Below are positions 21,484 through 32,436 of a stretch of 64,000 bases of DNA, piece by piece. The stretch comes from Niallia taxi (GTDB lineage: Bacteria > Bacillota > Bacilli > Bacillales > Cytobacillaceae). The notes beneath the pieces are model-generated. The model worked only from the letters and a program-made list of their open reading frames with translations, was not told the origin of the DNA and did no database searches. The stretch covers positions 558,001 through 622,000 of the forward strand of contig NZ_RZTZ01000001.1 of NCBI RefSeq assembly GCF_004005475.1, written 5' to 3'. Numbering within the stretch: the first letter of the stretch is position 1; every line of letters starts with the position of its first letter. The translations under genes were made by a program, and so were the position numbers.

Positions 21484-22749
21484 TTATGCTCCTTCTTTAA
21501 ACGAATTTGTGCGTCTAAACTGCCATAGTGCGATCGCAATAACAAATACAGACAGCAGTATGGTCAATGCTGCAGCCAAAGAATATTGACTTGATTGCAT
21601 TGTCAGCTTATAAATCCATGACACTAGAATATCCGTTCCCCCTGCTGTGGAACCTGGCACTGCAGGACCTCCACCATTAAATAGATAGATAATGTTGAAG
21701 TTATTAAAGTTGAACGTAAACTGTGTAATGATAATTGGAGCCATCGCAATCAATATCATCGGCATGGTAATATGCTTAAATTTAGCAAAAATACTTGCAC
21801 CATCAATGGTAGCTGCTTCATATAAATCGTCAGGAATAGACTGAAGCACCCCTGTTGTTACAAGGAATATATAAGGAAAACCAAGCCAGCCTTGCATCAG
21901 AATCAATGCGAGCTTTGACCAGCCAGCATCTGTCATCCATGGAACAGGCCCGATTCCCAATGCTGCTAATATATCGTTGTTGATCGCACCAAAGCTGTCA
22001 TTAAAAAGCCCGGCAAAAATTAGAATCGTTACAAATCCAGGCACTGCCCAAGGTAATACAAGGATTGTACGGAAAAACTTCTTAAAGCGAATTTCCTTTT
22101 GGTTAACAAGAACCGCCAGTCCAATGCCAATACTGACTTGTACAGTTGACGCTACAAGTGTCCACACGACTGTCCATGCAAGGACATCAAAAAATGTAGA
22201 ACGCCATATATCGACTGTAAAAATTTCAGCAAATGTTTTTAAACCAACCCAATCAGTTAAATGTGCTGGTGGGGAGTGGTATAGATCATAGTTCGTAAAT
22301 GCTAAGGCAAAACTGAATAAAATGGGGAAAATGACGGCGAAAATTAAGATGAACAAGGAAGGACCACTCACAAGATATGGATAACCTTGTGCAATCAAAT
22401 TATGATACTGGTCTTTTAAGGAGCTTAATTCCATGTTTTCATCACGTAATTTTCCATTTTTGTAGGCATCCTTTAGATTGAAGTAATAAATTGCCAATCC
22501 AAAACAAGTTACGATGATGGCAATGATCCCTTCTGCCAAAAGGAAAATGGAATTATCACGAGGCACCTCTGTTCCTAATGTGAATATTCCCCAAAAACCC
22601 ATATTGAGCAAATCTCCAAATACTAAAAAGAACATAATGCCTATTAAAAGTAACAAAAGTCCCTTAACCCATTGTTTGTTATAAAACTGTCCCACTCCGG
22701 GAATAATTGATAGAATAAGAGCTTTATTGCGATGTTGCACTTTTTTCAC
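21484..22749 (-). CDS. ganP: Galactooligosaccharide ABC transporter permease, MalF type
   Basis: Partner permease, 421 residues, with an extra N-terminal membrane segment pair (ALILSIIPGVGQFYNKQW and following) before the core six spans. The EAA loop is DLYEAATIDGASIFAKFKHI. It lies between the binding protein and ganQ. A TTTCAC-type hairpin-free leader and the stem-loop at 22791 separate it from ganS, which probably lets the binding protein be made in excess. Confidence 0.93.
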   Translation of the reverse strand: MKKVQHRNKALILSIIPGVGQFYNKQWVKGLLLLLIGIMFFLVFGDLLNMGFWGIFTLGTEVPRDNSIFLLAEGIIAIIVTCFGLAIYYFNLKDAYKNGKLRDENMELSSLKDQYHNLIAQGYPYLVSGPSLFILIFAVIFPILFSFALAFTNYDLYHSPPAHLTDWVGLKTFAEIFTVDIWRSTFFDVLAWTVVWTLVASTVQVSIGIGLAVLVNQKEIRFKKFFRTILVLPWAVPGFVTILIFAGLFNDSFGAINNDILAALGIGPVPWMTDAGWSKLALILMQGWLGFPYIFLVTTGVLQSIPDDLYEAATIDGASIFAKFKHITMPMILIAMAPIIITQFTFNFNNFNIIYLFNGGGPAVPGSTAGGTDILVSWIYKLTMQSSQYSLAAALTILLSVFVIAIALWQFRRTNSFKEGA

Positions 22750-22790
22750 CCCTTGAGTATCCGACTTTATGTAGTGAGCCGGAATTATGC

Positions 22791-22817
22791 AGTGCCAAAC
22801 ATGGAATGTTTGGCACT
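22791..22817 (-). other. Stem-loop between ganS and ganP
   Basis: A perfect 11-bp AGTGCCAAACA/TGTTTGGCACT stem with a 5-base loop lies between the ganS stop and ganP, without a T run. It is probably a stabiliser of ganS mRNA 3' ends rather than a full terminator. Confidence 0.7.
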
Positions 22818-22827
22818 AGCCTTTTGT

Positions 22828-24105
22828 TTAGTTTCCGCTATGCTTCGCTTCAATCTGTCCTTTAACTGTCTCAACTGCCTGTTCTAGTGCATCTTTAGGC
22901 TCTGCCTTGCCTGTTGCGATCGTTTGCAGGGCAGCATCTACCGGTGTCCAAACTTCATTCATTTCCGGGATATTCGGTGTAAGCTCAGAAAATTGAGATT
23001 GCTCTGCAACTGCTTTAGCTACTTCACTTTCTTTTACAGCTGGATCATCTGCCAACGCCTGTACAGCTGGCACTTCTTGTGTCAGTTCAAATCTTGTTTT
23101 TGAATTTTCTTCATTCGTCAAATATACGGCAAGCTTTTCTGCAAGTTCTGCATTTTGTGAATAAGTACTAACGTTATAGCTTTTCACTCCAATAAATGCA
23201 CTCATGTTTTTACCGTTTGAAAGCTCAGGCAATTTAACAACACCATAGTTAATTCCTGCTTTTTTGAATGGCTCCACATTCCAAGGACCGGAAATAATCG
23301 CTGCTGCCTTCCCTTCTGTAAACAGGGATTCTAGTACGTTAATTCCTTGTTCGCCGATAATTCCTGCTGGGAATAATCCTTCTTTATAAAACTTTTGGAT
23401 GTATTCCGCGCCTTCCAATGCACCTGCACTATTCAAACCAATATCTTCCGGATTATAGGCACCGCTTCCATCTTTACCGAAAATATAGCCGCCATAGCCG
23501 CTCATTACACTTTGTGCGTAATAAATCTGGTCAAATAAAGCAAGGAAGCCGTATTTATCTCCAGATGTATTTTGCTTCGAATATTCATACCATTCATCTA
23601 ATGTTTTTGGCAGTTTATCCTCAGAAATCAAATCTTTATTATAATAAAGGACTGTTGTTTCAACTGCTTTTGGCAAGCCGTATACTTTTCCATCAACCAG
23701 CTGTGACTGTAGTGCTGCTTCTGTATAAATAGATTGAGTGCTATCGTCAACAGCAAGCTCTTTAATCAATCCCTCTGTAACAGCTGTTCCAATTTGGTCA
23801 CCTGCCATTGTTAAAACATCTGGTCCCGTTCCTGCTGGTCCATCTAACCGCAAATCCTCAATTTGTTTTGCATATGGTTTTTCGACAATTTTTACGGTGA
23901 CATCATTTTCTTCCTCAAACTTTGCTACAATGTCTTTAATACCTGCTGATTTTTCAATATCTTCCCAGACTAATAGATCATAGTCTTTATTCGAGGAAGC
24001 TTTCTGGCCGCTTGAGCCTCCGCTTTCGTCAGGTCCGCAGGCTGCTAGTGATAAAGTTAAGGCAATACCGCCTATTAGGCTGAAATACTTTTGGAACTTT
24101 TTCAT
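22828..24105 (-). CDS. ganS: Galactooligosaccharide-binding lipoprotein
   Basis: Family 1 extracellular sugar-binding protein of the MalE type, 425 residues. Signal peptide MKKFQKYFSLIGGIALTLS, then lipobox SLAACG; a serine/glycine-rich spacer follows. Motifs include AGTGPDVLTMAGDQIG and GKAAAIISGPWNVEPFKKAG. First gene of the gan transcript, so it is read from the promoter at 24174-24202 with an operator just downstream. Specificity for galactooligosaccharides is inferred from the operon (GH53 plus GH42). Confidence 0.94.
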   Translation of the reverse strand: MKKFQKYFSLIGGIALTLSLAACGPDESGGSSGQKASSNKDYDLLVWEDIEKSAGIKDIVAKFEEENDVTVKIVEKPYAKQIEDLRLDGPAGTGPDVLTMAGDQIGTAVTEGLIKELAVDDSTQSIYTEAALQSQLVDGKVYGLPKAVETTVLYYNKDLISEDKLPKTLDEWYEYSKQNTSGDKYGFLALFDQIYYAQSVMSGYGGYIFGKDGSGAYNPEDIGLNSAGALEGAEYIQKFYKEGLFPAGIIGEQGINVLESLFTEGKAAAIISGPWNVEPFKKAGINYGVVKLPELSNGKNMSAFIGVKSYNVSTYSQNAELAEKLAVYLTNEENSKTRFELTQEVPAVQALADDPAVKESEVAKAVAEQSQFSELTPNIPEMNEVWTPVDAALQTIATGKAEPKDALEQAVETVKGQIEAKHSGN

Positions 24106-24151
24106 ATATGGGACATCCTTTCCAATAGTTATCCTATTTGTAAGTTTATTG

Positions 24152-24202
24152 GTGAAAGCGTTTCACTAAAATCAATATAGCACCGACAACAAAATATGTA
24201 AA
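24152..24202 (-). promoter_or_regulatory. ganS promoter with GanR-type operator
   Basis: Minus strand: -35 TTTACA (24197-24202), 17-base spacer, -10 TATATT (24174-24179). The perfect palindrome GTGAAA-3-TTTCAC (24152-24166) lies over the transcription start. Its centre is GCG, one base shorter than a normal CcpA cre site, so a GanR operator is preferred, although CcpA cannot be excluded. Confidence 0.7.
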
Positions 24203-24254
24203 CAATTAATTTACTTTATTAAGTAAATAATTTTACGAAACTATTTTTCTGCAC

Positions 24255-24289
24255 AAAAAACCGACACTTCTTTTAAGTGTCGGTTTTTT
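24255..24289 (-). terminator. Terminator of ganR
   Basis: Minus strand: AAAACCGACACTT, a 5-base loop, AAGTGTCGGTTTT and more T. It separates ganR from the ganS promoter. Confidence 0.93.
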
Positions 24290-24290
24290 G

Positions 24291-25286
<996 letters not shown>

Positions 25287-25460
25287 TTACCTCCATGCCA
25301 TTATCATTGACCATTTTTCTTTGATGTAATGAAATAAATAATATCTTTTTAGTATCAGTAAATTTTTTTACTTATTTTTTACTAAATTATATTAAATATT
25401 GATTCTTATGTAAACTCTTTTTTAAAAACACGCTAATTTTTAAATTTAAAAGGATTTTTA

Positions 25461-25489
25461 TTGCGTCCCTAGAAGATTAGTAGTAATCT
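25461..25489 (+). promoter_or_regulatory. Possible galK promoter
   Basis: Plus strand: -35 TTGCGT (25461-25466), 17-base spacer, -10 TAATCT (25484-25489), about 60 bases before the galK start. The match is moderate. Confidence 0.4.
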
Positions 25490-25551
25490 GAACATAGACT
25501 TAATTAAATTAATTAACAAAGTTAAAATACAGTCTAAAACAGGAGGCTATT

Positions 25552-26721
25552 ATGAATACAAATTTTCCTTTACTCGAAACATTTCAGTCAATTTTTCATA
25601 CAGATAAGAAGCCACGGACGTTTTTTGCACCAGGCAGAATTAACCTGATTGGTGAACATACTGACTATAATGGCGGCCATGTCTTCCCTGCTTCTATTTC
25701 GTATGGAACATATGCATTAGCAATAAAACGCAATGATTCTAAGTTTCGTTTTTATTCTGCGAACTTTTCTGAGAGCGGTATCATTGAATGTGATTTAGCT
25801 GCATTAGAATACAAAAGGTCCGATGATTGGGCGAATTATCCGAAAGGAATGATTCTTCATTTACAAAAGGCCGGCTTTCCAATCGATTCAGGTGCAGATA
25901 TCTTATTTTATGGGAATATTCCTAATGGTGCTGGACTATCCTCCTCCGCTTCTATCGAGCTTGTAACAGGCGTCCTTCTTCAAGGGCTTTTCGACCTTTC
26001 CATTGAAAGGATACCGATGATTAAGCTTGGCCAACAGGTTGAAAATGAATACATCGGTGTTAACAGCGGAATCATGGACCAGTTTGCAATCGGAATGGGC
26101 AAAAAGGATTCTGCCATTCTACTAAACTGCCAAACATTAGAATATAAATATGCACCAATTCAGTTAGCAAACCATGTAATTATGATTATAAATACAAATA
26201 AGCAGCGCACCCTTGCCGGTTCGAAATATAATGAACGCCGCTCGCAATGTGAAGCCGCATTGCGTGATTTGCAATCAGAGCTTAAGATTGAAAGTTTGGG
26301 TGAATTAACACCAGAAGTTTTCGAGAAGGCACAGCATCTTATTAAAGATCCTATTAACCAAAAAAGAGCGAAACACGCTGTTTATGAAAATGCGCGAACA
26401 TTGGAAGCGCTCTCTGAATTAAATAACGGTAATTTAACTAGATTCGGTGAGCTTATGAACCAATCACACACAAGCCTTAAAGACGATTACGAAGTAACTG
26501 GTATAGAGCTGGATACAATTGTAGAGGCCGCCTGGGGTCAAGCTGGAGTAATCGGTGCACGTATGACTGGTGCTGGGTTTGGCGGTTGTGCGATTGCCAT
26601 TGTTGAAAAGGATAAACATGAGGACTTTAAAAAGAATATTAATGACATTTATAAAGAAAAAATTGGCTATGAGGCTTCCTTTTACACAGCAGCTATCGGT
26701 GATGGAGCAAAAGAAATTTAA
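25552..26721 (+). CDS. galK: Galactokinase
   Basis: Phosphorylates galactose at C1 with ATP, opening the Leloir pathway. 389 residues, GHMP kinase. Visible: signature PGRINLIGEHTDYNGG (about 26-41), the phosphate loop PNGAGLSSSASIE (about 126-138), catalytic Asp in GIMDQFAIG, and the C-terminal TGAGFGGCAI. The ribosome site is ACAGGAGG. First gene of galK-galE-galT on the plus strand, divergent from ganR. It takes galactose released by GanA. Confidence 0.97.
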   Translation: MNTNFPLLETFQSIFHTDKKPRTFFAPGRINLIGEHTDYNGGHVFPASISYGTYALAIKRNDSKFRFYSANFSESGIIECDLAALEYKRSDDWANYPKGMILHLQKAGFPIDSGADILFYGNIPNGAGLSSSASIELVTGVLLQGLFDLSIERIPMIKLGQQVENEYIGVNSGIMDQFAIGMGKKDSAILLNCQTLEYKYAPIQLANHVIMIINTNKQRTLAGSKYNERRSQCEAALRDLQSELKIESLGELTPEVFEKAQHLIKDPINQKRAKHAVYENARTLEALSELNNGNLTRFGELMNQSHTSLKDDYEVTGIELDTIVEAAWGQAGVIGARMTGAGFGGCAIAIVEKDKHEDFKKNINDIYKEKIGYEASFYTAAIGDGAKEI

Positions 26722-26737
26722 AAAGGTGGGTTAATTT

Positions 26738-27739
26738 ATGAGCATTTTAGTTGTTGGCGGGGCAGGATATGTCGGTTCACATGCTGTCCATCAGCTCCAT
26801 GATCTTGGAGAAAAAGTAGTTGTTATTGATAACTTGGAGACTGGCAACAAGCAAGCATTACATCCTAATGCAATCTTTTACGAGGGGGATATACGCGATA
26901 TAGATTTTCTTCGCACAGTGTTTGCAAAGGAAGAAATCAATGCTGTTATTCACTTTGCCGCAAACTCACTTGTTGGGGAGTCAATGGAAAATCCCCTTAA
27001 ATATTATGATAATAATGTGCACGGAACGCAATTGCTCCTGCAGACAATGGTTGAATTTAATGTAAAAAACATTGTATTTTCCTCAACAGCTGCAACCTAT
27101 GGAGAGCCAAATACTGTGCCGATTACGGAGGATATGCCGACTAATCCTGCTAATCCTTACGGAGAAACAAAGCGGGCGATGGAGAAAATGATGGAATGGG
27201 CCGATAAAGCGTATGGTATAAAATACGTTTCTCTTCGTTATTTCAATGTGGCAGGTGCAAGAAGTACTGGGGAAATCGGAGAAGACCATGACCCTGAGAC
27301 ACATCTTATCCCAATTATCCTACAGGCTGCATTAAACAAACGCCCTTCAGTCATGATATATGGTGATGACTATAATACACCTGACGGCACATGCATCAGA
27401 GATTATATTCATGTGGAAGATCTCATTGATGCCCATTTATTAGCCTTAAACTATTTAAAAGCGAACGGAAGCAGTGATATTTTTAATCTAGGCAGCAGCC
27501 AAGGCTTTTCGGTTAAAGAGCTCATTGCTGCAGCACGGAAAATAACAGGACGAGAAATCCCTGCTGTTATTGGTCCGCGCCGCGCCGGTGATCCAAGCAC
27601 TTTGATTGCAAGCTCGCTTAAGGCGAGACAAGTGTTAGGCTGGAATCCTACACGCACATCGATTGAGCAAATTGTAAGTGATGCTTGGAGCTGGCATTTG
27701 TCCCATCCGGACGGGTATTTAAAGGAAGTGAACATATGA
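26738..27739 (+). CDS. galE: UDP-glucose 4-epimerase
   Basis: Interconverts UDP-galactose and UDP-glucose with bound NAD. 333 residues, extended short-chain dehydrogenase. NAD motif [10 protein letters not shown] at the N-terminus, Ser in [10 protein letters not shown], catalytic Tyr-Lys in [11 protein letters not shown]. It starts 16 bases after galK with an AAGGTGGG box. Its TGA overlaps the galT ATG by four bases (ATGA), which means coupled translation. Confidence 0.97.
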   Translation: MSILVVGGAGYVGSHAVHQLHDLGEKVVVIDNLETGNKQALHPNAIFYEGDIRDIDFLRTVFAKEEINAVIHFAANSLVGESMENPLKYYDNNVHGTQLLLQTMVEFNVKNIVFSSTAATYGEPNTVPITEDMPTNPANPYGETKRAMEKMMEWADKAYGIKYVSLRYFNVAGARSTGEIGEDHDPETHLIPIILQAALNKRPSVMIYGDDYNTPDGTCIRDYIHVEDLIDAHLLALNYLKANGSSDIFNLGSSQGFSVKELIAAARKITGREIPAVIGPRRAGDPSTLIASSLKARQVLGWNPTRTSIEQIVSDAWSWHLSHPDGYLKEVNI

Positions 27740-29217
27740 TATTTGCTTATATCGACACGCTTGTTCTTAAAGCACAAGAGGCAAAGCTTATGGAGTCCGC
27801 AGATGCCATATATGCTAGAAACCAAGTGCTACAGCTCTTAAAGCTTGATGATTATACAGAGGAGATTGCTAGTGAGGATTTATCTCAGCACACAATTGCC
27901 GACATAATCGACTGGATTGTTTCCTATGCGACAACTCAAGGTGTCATCGAGAATCTAGTAGATATAAAGGAAATTTTGGCTGCCAATATCATGAACTGTT
28001 TTTTGGCACGCCCCTCTGTTATTAGAGATACCTTTTACAAGAAATATAAAGAATCTCCTGTTGCTGCAACGGAATATTTTTACGAACTGAGCAAGAACAG
28101 CAATTATATTCAATTGAATCGAATCAAAAATAATATTTCTTATAAAATGGATACAGATTATGGACTTATGGACATTACGATTAATTTATCAAAGCCGGAA
28201 AAGGACCCGGAGGAAATTAAGCGGGAACGTGCGCTGAAACAAGATGTCAAATATCCAAAGTGCCTCCTTTGTAAGGAAAACGAAGGATATGCAGGTCGAA
28301 TCGGCCACCCTGCCAGATCGAACCACCGTATTATTCCATTAGAGCTTGCTGGTGAGACATGGAATTTACAATACTCACCTTACGTTTATTACAATGAGCA
28401 TAGCATCGTGTTTTCAGACGAACATAGGGATATGAAAATTGATCGCCATGCCTTTGAAAGGCTGCTGCTTTTTACAAAACAGTATCCACATTATTTCATT
28501 GGCTCTAACGCAGATTTACCAATTGTCGGTGGCTCCATCCTTAGCCATGACCATTATCAAGGCGGTTCTTATGAGTTTGCAATGACAAGAGCAGAGGAAA
28601 GCTTCGCATTTACCTTAACAGGCTTTCCGCATATTGCTGCATCTGTTTTGAAATGGCCAATGTCAGTCATAAGGCTAAAAGGAAAAAACATCGCAGACCT
28701 AGTTGATGCAGGAGACTTTATTCTCAAAACGTGGCGAAGCTATACAGATAAACAAGCAAATATTCATGCATATACAGATGATGTTCCACATAACACGATT
28801 ACTCCAATTGCGAGAAATCGGGATGGTTATTTTGAGCTAGACCTTGTTTTGCGAAATAATCGGACGACAGATGAGCATCCTCTTGGCATCTTTCATCCCC
28901 ATGCAGATGTTCATCATATCAAAAAGGAGAACATTGGGTTGATTGAGGTAATGGGTCTTGCCGTTCTTCCGCCACGACTTAAGGAAGAGCTTCATGAAAT
29001 CACATTGCTTTTACTCGGCAAAGAGAATAACGTCAATGAATATCATCAAGACTGGGCAAATAACATGGTAAAAGAATATGGGACAATATCGTCATTAGAA
29101 GAAGCAGAACAAATTGTTCGAAAAGAGCTAAGTAAAAAGTTCGTTAGAGTACTTGAGGATGCGGGTGTTTTTAAAGAAAGAAAATCTTTTCAAGCCTTCC
29201 TCGACACATTGAACTAG
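27736..29217 (+). CDS. galT: UDP-glucose--hexose-1-phosphate uridylyltransferase, class II
   Basis: Transfers UMP between UDP-glucose and galactose 1-phosphate. About 493 residues, the long Firmicute GalT class rather than the 350-residue HIT-type. Motifs include [17 protein letters not shown] (ligand histidines) and [15 protein letters not shown]. The ATG at 27736 overlaps the galE stop; an upstream in-frame ATG at 27685 would lie deep inside galE and is not used. Last gene of the gal transcript, closed by the hairpin at 29224. Confidence 0.95.
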   Translation: MIFAYIDTLVLKAQEAKLMESADAIYARNQVLQLLKLDDYTEEIASEDLSQHTIADIIDWIVSYATTQGVIENLVDIKEILAANIMNCFLARPSVIRDTFYKKYKESPVAATEYFYELSKNSNYIQLNRIKNNISYKMDTDYGLMDITINLSKPEKDPEEIKRERALKQDVKYPKCLLCKENEGYAGRIGHPARSNHRIIPLELAGETWNLQYSPYVYYNEHSIVFSDEHRDMKIDRHAFERLLLFTKQYPHYFIGSNADLPIVGGSILSHDHYQGGSYEFAMTRAEESFAFTLTGFPHIAASVLKWPMSVIRLKGKNIADLVDAGDFILKTWRSYTDKQANIHAYTDDVPHNTITPIARNRDGYFELDLVLRNNRTTDEHPLGIFHPHADVHHIKKENIGLIEVMGLAVLPPRLKEELHEITLLLLGKENNVNEYHQDWANNMVKEYGTISSLEEAEQIVRKELSKKFVRVLEDAGVFKERKSFQAFLDTLN

Positions 29218-29223
29218 CACAAT

Positions 29224-29252
29224 AAAGCTGAACCAATTTGGTTCAGCTTTTT
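29224..29252. terminator. Bidirectional terminator between galT and ROK gene
   Basis: An 11-bp AAAGCTGAACC/GGTTCAGCTTT stem with a 5-base loop and T on both strands, shared by two convergent genes. Confidence 0.9.
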
Positions 29253-30408
29253 AGCTTTGGTCAAACAGCTCAACAAGCAATAAGGAAACAGCTCCAAGGA
29301 CGGTTGCATCATCCCCTAAGCTCGTGGCTATCACTTCTGTTTTCGCCGCTGTCTTCGTTAAGGCTGTCTTTTCAATTTTTCGTTTGATGGCAGGCAGCAA
29401 ATAGTGTTTACTTTTCATGACACCGCCGCCCAAAACAATTCTGTCTGGATTCAATAAATGAATGAAGTTCGTTAGACCAATCCCAATCGTTTCGCCAATT
29501 TCAGCCAGAAAATCCGCATGCATCTTACTTCCTGTTTGCGCCAAAGCGTAAATTTCCTCGCCTGTAATCCGCTCCCCGCAAAACTCCATCGACCTTTCTG
29601 CAATCGCGATTCCACTTACTAATGTTTGAAGGCAGCCGCGATTACCACATTCACAAACAGCACCGTGCAAATCAATGGTCATATGACCGAACTCACCAGC
29701 AATGCCTTGCGCTCCATGATGCAGAAGACCATTTAATACGATTCCTGCCCCAACACCTCTGCCAATGTTAATTGCCACCATACTGTCGACACTGCCGTGT
29801 CCGCCAAACCACGACTCTCCTAATGCCATTGCTCTTGCATCATTTTCAATCTTAATAGCCAACCCGAATTCCTTCTCAAGGGCCTCTTTCACACGAATAT
29901 TCCTTAAATTGATATTGGGAGCAACAAGCACCTCTCCTGCCTCTACATCCACAACACCATGCATAGCCATGCCAATCCCGATTACCTGGTCTCTGTCCAT
30001 TGTGGAACAAGCAAACAGACCGGATACAGCTTGCTTTAATGTTTCGACAAACTCTTCATTTGTAATAGGCATTTGCAGTGCTGCTGTATTACGGTAATAA
30101 ATTTCGCCCGTTAAATCCGTAATCACACAATCGACTGTTTCAGGACCTGCATCAACCCCAATCGCAAAAAAAGCCTTGCTGTTAATATGAAGCATTGTTG
30201 GTTTACGGCCGCCGCTCGATTCCCCAAGCATTGTTTCTATCACAAGACCTTCTGCCATCAACTCCCTGACTATGCTGCTGACAGTTGGGGGAGTCAGCTT
30301 TGTTTCCTTAGCAATTTGCGCTCTTGAGATTGGCTCTGACAACCTGATTTTGTTTAAAATGATCGTCTTATTAACAGACTTCATCCATTGAAAACTGCCA
30401 CGTTCCAC
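29251..30408 (-). CDS. ROK-family transcriptional regulator (XylR/NagC type)
   Basis: Sugar-responsive repressor, about 385 residues. N-terminal winged helix-turn-helix (ISRAQIAKETKLTPPTVSSIV), then a ROK sugar-kinase-like domain: GVDAGPETVDCVITDLTG, IENDARAMALGE, GEFGHMTID, and the zinc motif CECGNRGCLQT. A GTG at 30408 is preferred because GGAGG lies eight bases before it; the ATG at 30423 is itself part of that box. No adjacent sugar genes fit clearly. It faces galKET across a shared terminator, so its target is unknown (xylose or another sugar). Confidence 0.87.
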   Translation of the reverse strand: MERGSFQWMKSVNKTIILNKIRLSEPISRAQIAKETKLTPPTVSSIVRELMAEGLVIETMLGESSGGRKPTMLHINSKAFFAIGVDAGPETVDCVITDLTGEIYYRNTAALQMPITNEEFVETLKQAVSGLFACSTMDRDQVIGIGMAMHGVVDVEAGEVLVAPNINLRNIRVKEALEKEFGLAIKIENDARAMALGESWFGGHGSVDSMVAINIGRGVGAGIVLNGLLHHGAQGIAGEFGHMTIDLHGAVCECGNRGCLQTLVSGIAIAERSMEFCGERITGEEIYALAQTGSKMHADFLAEIGETIGIGLTNFIHLLNPDRIVLGGGVMKSKHYLLPAIKRKIEKTALTKTAAKTEVIATSLGDDATVLGAVSLLLVELFDQS

Positions 30409-30502
30409 TAAAAAATCCTCCATCTAAAAAATCCTTATATATCCCTTATTATAGCACAATAGCCTTAAGCCGCTCTTTCAAAAAGGGTCGGCCTCAGGCT
30501 AA

Positions 30503-31393
30503 TTAATAGTATGGATTCAAATGGATAAGCACTTCTTCAATATTGTCATGTTTTTTCATCAGCTTCTTCTTTATTTCACGCGACAGATCATGACCTTCCT
30601 TGATTGTTTTGTCATGGTCAATGGAAATTCGTAAATCGACAAGAACATAATGTCCGTGTTCCCTTGCTCTTAGCCTGTCTATTCTTTTCACTTCAGAGAA
30701 AGATGCGATGATACTTTCATAATCCTTCAAAATAGCTGAATCAATATTCCGTTCAAGCAAGATATCAAAAGCCTCTTTCAACATTTCCTTCGAAATTTTG
30801 AAAATTAAGTATGCCACAATGATACTCGCAACCTTATCACCAAACAGCAAAAACTTTATGTCAAACTTATCCCCAATAATAGAAAGAATAACCCCAACCG
30901 CTGCGGCAATGCTTGCGACAATATCGGCCTTGTGGTCAAAGGCAATTGCTTCGATTGCCTTACTCTTTTGTTCCTTAGCAATCTTCATGCTGTACCTGTA
31001 TAAGTATTCTTTAGCGCCATATGAAATAATCGCAATCCACATTGCAAGTATATTAGGTGCTGTAATCGGATGAAACAGGCCGATAATCGCTTCGTAAACA
31101 ACATATAATGATACGGCAAACAGAACAATACCGACAATCCCTGATACAATAACCTCTGCTTTTCCATGCCCATACGGATGCTCAAGGTCAGCAGGCTTGT
31201 TGGCAATTTTAATTACGAACAACACAATGACAGAGGCAAATACATCTGCAGCAGAGTGAATTCCATCTGCAAAAACTGCATCACTGTTTGCTGCCCAGCC
31301 TATTACTAGTTTTCCTATTGTTAATAAAATGTTACTTATAACACTAATCCAAGCTACTTTTTTCGCTAACTGTTCTCTTGTTGACAAAGCCAT
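30503..31393 (-). CDS. Cation diffusion facilitator family metal exporter
   Basis: Proton-coupled efflux of divalent metal. 296 residues, six predicted spans, then a cytosolic C-terminal domain ending VLIHLNPYY. The metal site in span 2 is HSAAD (in ADGIHSAADV) and in span 5 DHKAD; the HPYGHGKAE loop after span 2 is typical. Compared with Bacillus members it looks like the manganese exporters MneP/MneS or FieF; the metal cannot be fixed from sequence alone. An AGAGGGGA box precedes the ATG. Single gene. Confidence 0.92.
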   Translation of the reverse strand: MALSTREQLAKKVAWISVISNILLTIGKLVIGWAANSDAVFADGIHSAADVFASVIVLFVIKIANKPADLEHPYGHGKAEVIVSGIVGIVLFAVSLYVVYEAIIGLFHPITAPNILAMWIAIISYGAKEYLYRYSMKIAKEQKSKAIEAIAFDHKADIVASIAAAVGVILSIIGDKFDIKFLLFGDKVASIIVAYLIFKISKEMLKEAFDILLERNIDSAILKDYESIIASFSEVKRIDRLRAREHGHYVLVDLRISIDHDKTIKEGHDLSREIKKKLMKKHDNIEEVLIHLNPYY

Positions 31394-31630
31394 ACTTCCC
31401 CTCTAAAAAAATCACCATTGTATCTTACCAAAAGCAGACCTTATGGGTCTAGAGAAAAATTGTTGGTACAAGCCACAACTATTTAACTTGCCAAAACTTC
31501 GTTCCTGCATTTAATCTTCCATTTATTGTACGTGCAGCGACAATAATGACCTATTCTTTCACCCTGTTTGCTTTTAGGGGAATGACTCATTTTCTTCAAA
31601 TTAAGCAAGGAGAATATATGAATGAGGAGA
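31394..31630. other. Intergenic region, nothing recognised
   Basis: The leader region of the metal exporter and an AT-rich stretch. No promoter pair, riboswitch motif or credible gene was recognised. Confidence 0.3.
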
Positions 31631-31663
31631 ATATATTGCCGCTTAATTATCCGCGGCAATATT
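31631..31663. terminator. Hairpin after the LysM-CAP gene
   Basis: An 11-bp AATATTGCCGC/GCGGCAATATT stem. On the minus strand it lacks a clear T run, so termination is likely but not certain. Confidence 0.55.
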
Positions 31664-31670
31664 CAAAAAC

Positions 31671-32261
31671 TTATTTAGAAATAAACATTTGCGTCCAATA
31701 ATGCCCTGACGCATAATAACCGACACCAATCTGAGTGAAGGAGCTGCTCAAAATATTTGCTCTGTGTCCGCTTGAATTCATCCACGAAGTAACAACCTGC
31801 TGTGCGGTTGTTTGCCCTTTTGCAATATTCTCACCAGCGGATTTATAGCTGATTCCATATGCTTTCATCATATTGAAAGGTGATCCATATGTTGGACTAG
31901 TATGGCTGAAATAATTCTTCTGAGCCATATCCATTGATTTATCTCTCGCAACCCTTGATAACTCCCAATTCTCAGTTAAAGGCTTAAGACCCGCTTTTTG
32001 CCTCTCAATATTACAAAGACGAATTACTTCACGCTCCACCGTTTTAACAGAGTCAATATTTGGAATGTTCAAGGTTTGGCCTGGATAAATCAAGCTTGGA
32101 GTTTTAATTTGGGGGTTCGCCCCAATGATTTCTCGAAGTCCAATTTGATATTTAACAGCTATTTTCCACATAGAATCCCCGCTTTTAACTGTATATGTAT
32201 CAGCAAAAGCCATTGTAGGAATAGCAACTAAGCATAGTATTGCCATCAATATCTTTTTCAT
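31671..32261 (-). CDS. Secreted LysM-CAP (SCP/PR-1) domain protein
   Basis: 196 residues. Signal peptide MKKILMAILCLVAIPTMAFA, one LysM peptidoglycan-binding motif (YTVKSGDSMWKIAVKYQ to GQTLNIPN, about 22-68), then a CAP domain (about 75-195) with NYFSHTSPT, GENIAKG and the closing WMNSSGHRANIL. It resembles YkwD/SafA-associated proteins that sit in the wall or spore coat; enzymatic function of bacterial CAP domains is unsettled. The AAGGAGGTGAT ribosome site is a perfect match to the 16S tail, but both it and the ATG lie in a strong hairpin. Confidence 0.9.
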   Translation of the reverse strand: MKKILMAILCLVAIPTMAFADTYTVKSGDSMWKIAVKYQIGLREIIGANPQIKTPSLIYPGQTLNIPNIDSVKTVEREVIRLCNIERQKAGLKPLTENWELSRVARDKSMDMAQKNYFSHTSPTYGSPFNMMKAYGISYKSAGENIAKGQTTAQQVVTSWMNSSGHRANILSSSFTQIGVGYYASGHYWTQMFISK

Positions 32262-32291
32262 CTTATCACCTCCTTATCGGTGATAAGATGA
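32258..32291 (-). promoter_or_regulatory. Hairpin that sequesters the ribosome site and start codon of the LysM-CAP gene
   Basis: A perfect 13-bp inverted repeat (32258-32270 with 32279-32291) with an 8-base loop. On the minus-strand transcript the 3' arm is GGTGATAAGATGA, containing half of the Shine-Dalgarno box and the whole ATG; the other half of the box lies in the loop. The structure should block translation unless melted, or it may be a DNA-level operator. Confidence 0.75.
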
Positions 32292-32436
32292 GTCTTTTTC
32301 GGTAAAAATATACAAAAAGATTCCGACAAGAATAAGAAGAAATATCTACATCAAAAAGATGATATTATGGTGACATTTTGGTTAATTAATGATAATATGT
32401 TGGTATACAAAATCACCAACAATAGGAGAGGATAAT

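Noticed and set aside
24152-24166. Reading the ganS palindrome as a CcpA cre site
   Set aside because: The spacing between half-sites is one base shorter than in cre; a LacI-type GanR operator fits better, though CcpA is not excluded.
31620-31703. 27-codon plus-strand frame with an AAGGAG box, overlapping the end of the LysM-CAP gene
   Set aside because: It lies antisense to a real gene and through its hairpin; the ribosome-like words come from a local GGAGAATATAT duplication. No protein features.
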